DNA of 5,308 bases from JAKAFX01 sp043196285 (GTDB taxonomy: Archaea; Thermoplasmatota; Thermoplasmata; Thermoplasmatales; Thermoplasmataceae). A program made the translations under genes and the position numbers. The notes beneath the pieces were generated by a model. The model was not told where the DNA came from. It made no database searches and saw only the letters and a program-made list of their open reading frames with translations. The DNA lies in contig JBBYJL010000077.1 of NCBI GenBank assembly GCA_043196285.1, positions 1-5,308 of the forward strand, written 5' to 3'. Positions 1-4,579 of this stretch are shown in pieces (the stretch's first letter is position 1; the number at the start of each line of letters is the position of its first letter).

Positions 1-121
1 TGATCATATCGCCTCTTTGCACCCGCCTCATCAGATCAAGAAAAATACCCTCATTCATTGCGTTAGTCTTCAAGTGTCCTAAATCATTTAAATTTTCTAG
101 TTCAAGAATGCGAAATATCAT
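1..121 (-). CDS. Unrecognised protein, N-terminal part, cut by window edge
   Basis: A minus-strand reading frame is open from an ATG at 121-119 to the left edge, giving about 40 residues; the gene continues outside the window. The peptide begins MIFRILELENLNDLG and contains FLDLMRRVQRGDM, an amphipathic helix-like mix of hydrophobic and charged residues typical of a soluble protein. I do not recognise the family. The frame is also open upstream of the ATG to a stop at 160-158, and those extra codons (YGKHIPVEVW) look coding too. The real protein may therefore have been longer and lost its N-terminus when the insertion sequences to the right arrived. No convincing promoter was placed. It could be an intact small gene, a truncated gene or chance; only the length of open frame and its protein-like composition support it. 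Confidence 0.4.
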   Translation of the reverse strand, partial: MIFRILELENLNDLGHLKTNAMNEGIFLDLMRRVQRGDMI

Positions 122-154
122 CCAAACTTCAACTGGTATATGTTTTCCATAGGA

Positions 155-194
155 ATGTTACTATTATTGATACTCTATCGTAATATGTTACTAT
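155..194. repeat. Two 10-bp direct repeats, 30 bp apart
   Basis: ATGTTACTAT occurs at 155-164 and again at 185-194. The second copy overlaps the ATG of the decayed IS630 transposase (193-195). It could be part of the left end of that element, for example subterminal binding sites, or an old local duplication. No matching inverted copy was found at the other end of the remnant, so an inverted-repeat role is not supported. Confidence 0.35.
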
Positions 195-615
195 GGTGTT
201 TAAGAAGTCCAAGGGTGCACTGAAACTATCTGGCTATGAGGAGGCGATTCTGTAGAGAATTTTAGCATCAAAGATCGATGAGACAAGGATTGTTTAGGAG
301 TCAAAAATTCTCCTCATGTATTCACGGGTCGAGAAGCCGGCAATATTGCTGAATCACTTTCCACCAACAAGCAGAAGTTATGCCGGATAATAAACAGAGC
401 TCTTGCACTGGGCATCTTTTCTGCCCTGCATGATGTCACTAGATCAGGAAAACCCAGAAGCATCAGTGATCCAGCAAGGTCCTACCTGATAAGGATTTCA
501 TGCACAAAACCTTCCGATCCAGTCCAAAGATATGAAATGTGGACGAACAGATCACTCACGGAATATATAAGGGGAAAATGCCACCTGAAGAGTATGATTT
601 TGTATAATATTTTAG
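193..615 (+). pseudogene. IS630-type transposase, decayed N-terminal half
   Basis: This is the DNA-binding half of an IS630/Tc1-type transposase, which in life would recognise the element's ends. It starts at the ATG at 193 (MVFKKSKGALKLSGYEE) and has in-frame TAG stops at 253-255 and 295-297. At about 327 the homology moves to another frame, which reads AESLSTNKQKLCRIINRAL (a helix-turn-helix), then RSGKPRSISDPARSYL, then MWTNRSLTEYIRGK (the second winged-helix-like part). This order is typical of IS630 N-terminal regions. Around 576-578 a second frame change is suggested by PPEEYDF in another frame, followed at once by a stop. The DDE catalytic half is absent and recognisable sequence ends near 615. 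At least two stops and two frameshifts make it non-functional. The assignment rests on recalled family patterns, not a search. Confidence 0.7.
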
Positions 616-646
616 CCAGTTCTGATTCCGTGAACTGGTCAGGGAT
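616..646 (+). repeat. 31-bp repeat, copy 1, with a perfect 7-bp hairpin
   Basis: This stretch begins CCAGTTCTGATTCC and matches 4452-4482 at 26 of 31 positions in the same orientation; the first 14 bases are identical. Similarity stops sharply on the left side of both copies. In this copy CCAGTTC (616-622) and GAACTGG (632-638) form a 7-bp stem with a 9-base loop. Both copies can be read in the same plus-strand frame as S-S-D-S-x-x, then W in copy 1 but a stop in copy 2, then x-G-I. They may therefore be fragments of one mobile-element gene rather than a structural repeat. What element they come from is unknown. Confidence 0.5.
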
Positions 647-708
647 ATGCGTTCTTAATCTTACAGCTGAAACCCCGTGGCTCAACATGTGTCTCCCTTT
701 TTTCATTT

Positions 709-884
709 CGTACCCGGATGGGATGTTGCGCCATCACTAATGGTTATGGGAAACACCGTATTTCCTCCTTAAGGCGAATTCAACATTCCGTGCTAAAGGA
801 ATAGAATCATGGAAGAAGATGCTCTGCGGTCTCACAGATGACACGTAGAAATGGCTGGATGAATATCACATGCGACAGAATTAT
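709..884 (+). pseudogene. DDE transposase remnant (IS5/IS4-like), central fragment
   Basis: A short broken fragment resembles the part of IS5/IS4-type DDE transposases that lies between the second aspartate and the catalytic glutamate. One frame gives RTRMGCCAITNGYG at about 709-756. After a 1-base shift near 757 the next frame gives TPYFLLKANSTFRAKG and ESWKKML, then a TAG stop at 846-848, then KWLDEYHMRQN. This fits the usual order '(P)Y-x-x-x-K-x-N ... WKKM ... YH-x-RSN-V-E'. The match ends at 881, just before the expected V-E carrying the catalytic glutamate, and next to a TA at 882-883 where the neighbouring IS630-type sequence begins. The upstream limit is unclear, and the fragment may extend back to the repeat at 616. 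The family call is from memory of motifs and is moderate at best. Confidence 0.45.
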
Positions 885-889
885 ACATA

Positions 890-908
890 GCGCATTAAGT
901 AATTGCGC
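890..908. repeat. Imperfect palindrome at the 3' end of the IS630 remnant
   Basis: GCGCATTA (890-897) and TAATTGCGC (900-908) are inverted copies with one bulged T and only two bases between them. The stop codon of the minus-strand IS630 fragment (897-895) lies inside. It may be a subterminal or end structure of that element, or a chance palindrome. Confidence 0.35.
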
Positions 909-1430
909 ATAATTTCCTTAGAGTGCTGTTTGGGTTGGCATACACGGCGAACTGTTCTGTGAGTGCCAATATCAGGTCTCCCATGGATTGAAAGTATCTG
1001 TTGAGGGTAGCCTTTGACTTGACGATCTTCCAGACCCTTTCTATGGAATTCAGCTCCGGAGAATATGGAGGGAGAAATTCCAGTATAATTTGAGAATTGC
1101 TTTCCAGAAATTCCTTCAGCAGATTTGCATGGTGATACTTTACGTTGTCTAGTACCATGTGTATTTCCCCTGATATGGAAGATATACTCATCAGGAACTC
1201 GCGGAATCTGACCGCATTGTATTTTCAGTGATGCTTGCCCTAGGCACCCCGCTGTAAGGATCAACTGCACCGAACACGCTTATGCCTTTTCTCCTGGGTT
1301 CCTGAAGCACCATTGGATCATGATCCTCGGGAGGTACCCACATCCTGTACCTTGTTTCTTGCTGATAGAAATGACACTCGTCCAGGTACATGATCCTGGA
1401 TCCAGAGCATATAAGATCAACGAGTTTTTT
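895..1430 (-). pseudogene. Second IS630-type transposase, C-terminal DDE half, frameshifted
   Basis: This is the catalytic RNase H-like half of an IS630/Tc1-type transposase, which would cut and join at TA target sites. The first frame (1430 to about 1220) has LKKLVDLI, the first catalytic aspartate in MYLDECHFYQ, then RMWVPPED, RRKGISVFGAVD and a TGA at 1193-1191. Homology continues in the next frame: NAVRFREFL, the second aspartate in MVLDNVKYHHA, then FLPPYSPELNSIERVW with the catalytic glutamate about 35 residues after that aspartate. It ends at TAA 897-895. All three DDE residues survive, but a -1-type shift at about 1217-1225 splits the frame, and the whole N-terminal DNA-binding half is missing. 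The stop and an in-frame ATG overlap as TGATG. The truncated 5' side abuts the IS1634-type element. Its motif style (CHF...MWVP) differs from the group I recall for the 193-615 remnant, so they are probably two elements. Confidence 0.8.
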
Positions 1431-1435
1431 TAAAA
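1430..1435. repeat. Target-site duplication, left copy (TTAAAA)
   Basis: TTAAAA lies immediately outside the left inverted repeat of the IS1634-type element and is repeated directly outside the right inverted repeat at 2953-2958. A 6-bp duplication fits the 5-6 bp known for this family. The site is A/T-rich, so chance contributes somewhat. Confidence 0.65.
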
Positions 1436-1460
1436 CCTTAACTCCGCAACTTTTTAGGGA
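1436..1460. repeat. Left terminal inverted repeat of the IS1634-type element
   Basis: It begins CCTTAACTCCGCAA and ends TAGGGA. The first 14 bases are identical to the inverted right end; mismatches are at positions 15, 16 and 19 of 25. The transposase stop codon (complement of 1438-1440) lies inside this repeat, so the repeat also encodes the last residues (KKLRS) of the protein. Confidence 0.85.
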
Positions 1461-2907
1461 ATATATTGGTTCCAAGCTGCTCATCCAGCTTTGCGGATGA
1501 TGCAGGTATCTCCGAAATGATGGTCTTCTCCCCGTCCACTATCTCATAGACCCTGGAGAACCTCAGCAGTGCATCCTTCACCGATATCCTGTCGGTGAGA
1601 TCGGCAGCCATGATGAGGACGAATATGGAATAATACAGATAGAGGGAAAGGAACGATATGAAGAAGTATCCCCTTATGGAATCATCATCCCTCAGGTATG
1701 CCTTGTCATTTTCCAGTTCATTCTTCATGGCATCGAATGCCTGCTCTATCTCCTCCCTCTGCTTGTACATCAGGTATATGGATTCGGGATCGTCGCGGAT
1801 GTTTGACAGTATGGATATCTTTCCAAACATCCTTGATGCATTTTCATATTCAGACTGCCTCCTCTTCCCCTCAGATATCATGGATATGAAGTTGCTGGAT
1901 TCCTCTGCCATGAGTGACTGGTCCTGGAACATGTATATCCTGTATCCATCATGATTGGTAAAACCGCATAATATGCCCCGATCCCGGTACATGAAGCTTG
2001 AATTCAGCTTCATGCCATAATCAGCCAGATCAGAATTCCTTCTCAGCGGCATGACGAACCTTATCTCAGATGACATGATCTCGGCCAGATCATAGGAGGC
2101 AAATCCCCTGTCAAGCACCATGATGCCATTGAAGCTCATCTCCTCCAGCACCTTCCTGAGGGACTTGACATCCCTCACGGAACCGTCGAGGGATTTCAGG
2201 AACACGGGCCTGTAGTGTTCAATGTCGAATATAAGGGCAATGTTGATCTGCGGTATGTATTCATGATCGGCGTTGTGGCCCTTCTGCGCCATGTTGATAT
2301 TCTCCGATCTTGAGAATATTGATGAGAGATCAAATGCCAGCTTTTCTGATCCTCTGATCAGGTCCCGGAAGAAATCATGCTGTCCAGACAGATTGGATCC
2401 GGTATCCTTCAGGAGATCTGTCAGTGAATTTGGAGAGAGATGCGTATGCAGGATCGTTGAAATGTGGAGTTTCTCCCACCTTTCCCTGATTGACTTCATG
2501 GGTACCGGACCCATGAGCCTGACAACGGACATTGCATACAGTGATTCCCATGAGTCGGGAAAGTGCCTTCTCAATGCCTTCAGAAGGTCAGAGGACAGTG
2601 AATATACAAGCTGTGAATTGCCGTATTCATACACAGATCTTGATGGGCGGTGTGCCTCCACCACACCTGATTCAGTGATCCTTCCAATGTATTCCGATAC
2701 CTTCCTGGGGCCATGTGTTGCCTTGTCATATTTCGATGTGGAGTGGTACAGGTAATAGTTTCCGTTGAGCCTCTTCACCTCCAGCGGGATGTTTCGTCTT
2801 CTCCTCTCCTCCTCAAGTATCCTGTCCACCCACTCTTCCATACTTTCCATGGGGAGTATATACAGATAAACCTTTTCATCGGAAAATGAATGGAACAATT
2901 GTCTCAT
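1438..2907 (-). CDS. Transposase, IS1634/IS4 superfamily (DDE)
   Basis: This transposase catalyses cutting and strand transfer of its own element. The 489-residue product has a charged N-terminal region (1-190) that includes a KYDKATHGPRKVSEYIG segment typical of the IS1634 group. An RNase H-like catalytic core follows: D193 (FDLSSIFS), D266 (IMVLDRGF) and E388 within Y381-x2-R384-x3-E388-x6-K395 (YKQREEIEQAFDAMKN), the exact YREK signature of IS4-type enzymes. A hydrophobic stretch at 413-434 (FFISFLSLYLYYS) is usual after this signature and is not evidence of a membrane protein. The length fits the family's roughly 450-550 residues. The ATG at 2907 was chosen because a TATA-like sequence lies about 26 bases upstream; ATG codons at residues 20 and 23 are alternatives. 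The stop lies inside the left inverted repeat. No stops or frameshifts interrupt it, so it is probably functional. Confidence 0.92.
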   Translation of the reverse strand: MRQLFHSFSDEKVYLYILPMESMEEWVDRILEEERRRRNIPLEVKRLNGNYYLYHSTSKYDKATHGPRKVSEYIGRITESGVVEAHRPSRSVYEYGNSQLVYSLSSDLLKALRRHFPDSWESLYAMSVVRLMGPVPMKSIRERWEKLHISTILHTHLSPNSLTDLLKDTGSNLSGQHDFFRDLIRGSEKLAFDLSSIFSRSENINMAQKGHNADHEYIPQINIALIFDIEHYRPVFLKSLDGSVRDVKSLRKVLEEMSFNGIMVLDRGFASYDLAEIMSSEIRFVMPLRRNSDLADYGMKLNSSFMYRDRGILCGFTNHDGYRIYMFQDQSLMAEESSNFISMISEGKRRQSEYENASRMFGKISILSNIRDDPESIYLMYKQREEIEQAFDAMKNELENDKAYLRDDDSIRGYFFISFLSLYLYYSIFVLIMAADLTDRISVKDALLRFSRVYEIVDGEKTIISEIPASSAKLDEQLGTNIFPKKLRS

Positions 2908-2927
2908 GGGATGATGGCAAACAACAA

Positions 2928-2952
2928 TCCCTATAACTTTGCGGAGTTAAGG
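2928..2952. repeat. Right terminal inverted repeat of the IS1634-type element
   Basis: Read on the minus strand it begins CCTTAACTCCGCAA and ends TAGGGA, matching the left end at 22 of 25 positions. The two ends differ mainly where this one has GTTATAG, which looks like the transposase TATA box; the left end has CTTTTTAG at the same place. Confidence 0.85.
2930..2942 (-). promoter_or_regulatory. Transposase promoter (BRE/TATA-like) in the right inverted repeat
   Basis: On the minus strand GCAAA (BRE-like, 2942-2938) precedes GTTATAGG (TATA-like, 2937-2930). The centre is about 26 bases upstream of the transposase ATG at 2907, which fits a leaderless archaeal transcript starting at or near the ATG. 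Placement by pattern and spacing only. Confidence 0.5.
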
Positions 2953-2958
2953 TTAAAA
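2953..2958. repeat. Target-site duplication, right copy (TTAAAA)
   Basis: Direct copy of the TTAAAA at 1430-1435, immediately outside the right inverted repeat. Between here and the transporter start at 3053 there is only a short spacer with no recognisable IS630 coding sequence. Confidence 0.65.
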
Positions 2959-3015
2959 AATTACAGGAAATTGCACGTTAAATAATAGTGCTCATTGGCA
3001 TGAAATATTACGATG

Positions 3016-3033
3016 TCGCAAAATTCTTATATC
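3016..3033 (+). promoter_or_regulatory. Promoter of the MFS transporter (BRE/TATA-like)
   Basis: CGCAAAAT (BRE-like, A-rich) precedes TCTTATAT (TATA-like, about 3025-3032), whose centre is 24-25 bases upstream of the ATG at 3053. There is no Shine-Dalgarno-like sequence in the 3035-3052 stretch. Together this suggests a leaderless transcript starting at or next to the ATG. A second TATA-like stretch at about 3039-3046 is too close to the start to be preferred. Confidence 0.55.
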
Positions 3034-3052
3034 ATTATCTTATATTTTTCGT

Positions 3053-4333
3053 ATGGAAAACCAGATGGCACTATTGAAGTCTTCGAGAACTAGTAGATAT
3101 TTAAGAATTGCACCTATACTTTTTTTCCTATACGTAATAAATTTTCTCGATCGAGTGAATCTTTCATATGGCATTGACGCTGGAATGTTTAAAGATATAG
3201 GTGCACCTGCGAGCAGTGCCTCTCTAATTGCAGGTATTGCATCTGCTCTCTTCTTTGTAGCATATGCAATACCACAGGTATTTACAACTTTGCAGATTAA
3301 TAACGTTGGAATCCGAAAGATATTTGCTGGAGCTTTCACGGCTTGGGGTATAATCACAATAATAACAGGCTTTGTGCAAAATGTTCCAGAGATTTATGCA
3401 CTTAGGTTCATACTGGGGCTTGCTGAGGCTCCTTTCTATTCTGGTGTTATGTTCTTTATGGGTATCTGGTTTGCAAAGAGTGAGAGGGGCCTTGCTAATG
3501 GATATTTCAATGCCGCTATTCCTGTTGCTGGCATCTTTGGGGGTCTTATTGCTGGTGGGATATTCACAGCATACGGGAATGACCCCGGATGGAGGTATCT
3601 ATTCATTTTCGAGGGTATTCTCGCACTGGTATCTGTTGTAATTCTGTGGTTTACGATTAGTGATTTTCCTGAAGATGCTAAATGGCTTAAAGATGACCAG
3701 AAAAAAGCTCTTGAATTTGAATTGGCTAAGGAAGAATCAGATAAACCGATTAAGTCATCTTGGAAGAAAGCTCTAGTTGAAAGGGATGTTCTTCTCTTGG
3801 TGCTTGTTTACTTCCTTGGTGTAACTGGGCTTTATGGATACACGATCTGGTTACCATCAATAATAAGTTCTTTTGCGCACGTCAGCGCTGCCACATCCAG
3901 TTTTCTTTCAGATATACCTTATGTTGTCGCCGCTATTGCGTTGATATTTATACTAAGATATTCAGATAAAAAAGGTAATAGAAAACGTCTTACAGCTGCA
4001 GTATTCTTTGTTGCTGCCGGCGGGCTTGCACTAAGCGCATTTCTCATATCAAACGTAGTTGTTTCCTTTATCTTTTTCACAATTTCTGCGATTGGCATTT
4101 TCAGCTTCCTTCCAGTCTTCTGGAACATTCCACAGGAATCCTTGAAAAGGGAAAGTTCCGCCGCCTCCATAGGTCTTATTAACGGAATTGGAAATCTGGG
4201 AGGTGTGGTTGGGCCTATTCTCGTTGGCGGACTTGAAAGCTATACACATTCATTTGTCAGTGGTGTATATGCTATGGCATTTTTTGTGCTTGTAGCTGGT
4301 ATAGCTGTACTGATAGTGAGAAATTCTCGCTAG
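3053..4333 (+). CDS. MFS transporter, anion:cation symporter (ACS) type
   Basis: A cytoplasmic-membrane carrier, probably importing an organic anion (a carboxylate, sugar acid or aromatic acid) with H+ or Na+; the substrate cannot be read from sequence. The 426-residue protein is a normal length and has about 12 predicted helices in two bundles: six between residues 18 and 202, a charged cytoplasmic loop at about 203-243 (FPEDAKWLKDDQKKALEFEL), and six between 245 and 422. ACS-type features include FLDRVNLSYG in helix 1 (residues 31-40), RFILGLAEAPFYSGVMFFM in helix 4 (118-136), FAKSERGLANGYFNAAIPVAGIF before and in helix 5, and GWRYLFIFEG starting helix 6 (179-188). A basic loop (YSDKKGNRKR, 303-312) lies between helices 8 and 9. 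The start matches the leaderless promoter spacing. The gene has its own promoter and is followed by a T-rich stretch, so it is probably monocistronic. It is related to GudP, TtuB and phthalate permeases, but no specific name is justified. Confidence 0.9.
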   Translation: MENQMALLKSSRTSRYLRIAPILFFLYVINFLDRVNLSYGIDAGMFKDIGAPASSASLIAGIASALFFVAYAIPQVFTTLQINNVGIRKIFAGAFTAWGIITIITGFVQNVPEIYALRFILGLAEAPFYSGVMFFMGIWFAKSERGLANGYFNAAIPVAGIFGGLIAGGIFTAYGNDPGWRYLFIFEGILALVSVVILWFTISDFPEDAKWLKDDQKKALEFELAKEESDKPIKSSWKKALVERDVLLLVLVYFLGVTGLYGYTIWLPSIISSFAHVSAATSSFLSDIPYVVAAIALIFILRYSDKKGNRKRLTAAVFFVAAGGLALSAFLISNVVVSFIFFTISAIGIFSFLPVFWNIPQESLKRESSAASIGLINGIGNLGGVVGPILVGGLESYTHSFVSGVYAMAFFVLVAGIAVLIVRNSR

Positions 4334-4354
4334 GGAGCAATAAAAGTAGTATCC

Positions 4355-4381
4355 ATTTTATTTTCTAATATATTTATTTTA
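4355..4381 (+). terminator. T-rich terminator-like tract after the transporter
   Basis: About 20 bases after the transporter stop, a run rich in T with several T clusters (TTTTATTTTC, TTTATTTTAC) has no preceding GC-rich hairpin. Archaeal RNA polymerase often terminates at such U-rich tracts, so this is a plausible end of the transporter mRNA. Confidence 0.45.
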
Positions 4382-4451
4382 CTCGAAATAATAAAATAGC
4401 GCTTTCAAATCACAAAAATAGACATCCATATGCCTTGTATGGTCTGTGCTT

Positions 4452-4482
4452 CCAGTTCTGATTCCACGAAGTGACCAGGGAT
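4452..4482 (+). repeat. 31-bp repeat, copy 2, diverged
   Basis: This is the second copy of the sequence at 616-646, same orientation, 26 of 31 bases matching and the first 14 identical. Changes at 4466-4467, 4471, 4474 and 4475 break the hairpin seen in copy 1. It sits in the noncoding gap between the transporter and the reductase, probably as a relic of a mobile element. In the frame shared with copy 1 it has a TGA where copy 1 has a tryptophan codon. Weak similarity may continue downstream to about 4515. Confidence 0.45.
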
Positions 4483-4540
4483 TTTTCGCTTGGATCCTGA
4501 CTGCAATTCTGCGTGAATCACCAAGCTAGCATTTTTAAAA

Positions 4541-4556
4541 ACAAAAATCTATATTA
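4541..4556 (+). promoter_or_regulatory. Promoter of the aldo/keto reductase (BRE/TATA-like)
   Basis: ACAAAAA (BRE-like) is followed by TCTATATTA (TATA-like, 4548-4556), centred about 28 bases upstream of the ATG at 4580. The spacing predicts a transcript with no or almost no leader. GGGAG at 4558-4562 lies too far from the ATG (about 17 bases) to be a good ribosome binding site. This separate promoter argues against co-transcription with the transporter. Confidence 0.55.
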
Positions 4557-4579
4557 AGGGAGCAGTTGATAGATTCATA

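Larger units (their letters stand above)
1436..2952 (-). mobile_element. Complete IS1634/IS4-type insertion sequence, 1517 bp
   Basis: The element is bounded by 25-bp terminal inverted repeats matching at 22 of 25 positions. It is flanked by TTAAAA on both sides and contains one uninterrupted 489-aa transposase gene on the minus strand filling almost its whole length. Size, single gene, DDE/YREK transposase and 6-bp target duplication agree with the IS1634 group of the IS4 superfamily. It inserted beside a truncated IS630-type remnant on its left. Nothing recognisable as the missing IS630 half lies on its right, so the IS630 copy was probably already truncated when this element arrived. Intact gene and ends suggest it is recent and may still be mobile. 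I do not assign an ISfinder name. Confidence 0.85.

Noticed and set aside
616..638. Hairpin taken as an IS200/IS605 end
   Set aside because: No tyrosine HUH transposase or TnpB-like sequence is nearby, and the second copy does not keep the hairpin.
482..706. 74-codon minus-strand frame
   Set aside because: It is antisense to the IS630 remnant and the 616 repeat, with no recognisable features.
881..1270. 129-codon minus-strand frame across the IS630 remnant
   Set aside because: It overlaps the two frames that carry the DDE motifs and has no transposase or other motifs itself.
2273..2755. 160-codon open frame on the plus strand inside the IS1634-type element
   Set aside because: It lies fully antisense to the transposase gene, has no recognisable motifs and is explained as a shadow of that gene.
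193..2958. A new defence or multi-gene system in the accessory region
   Set aside because: Every coding signal here is explained by transposases or their remnants; there is no passenger gene.
3040..3357. Minus-strand frame opposite the transporter, and similar ones at 3919-4249
   Set aside because: They are antisense shadows of a long, well-supported membrane transporter gene.
4426..4442. Short inverted repeat CCATA-N7-TATGG as an operator or hairpin
   Set aside because: A 5-bp AT-rich stem is too weak to separate from chance, and its distance from the reductase promoter gives no support.
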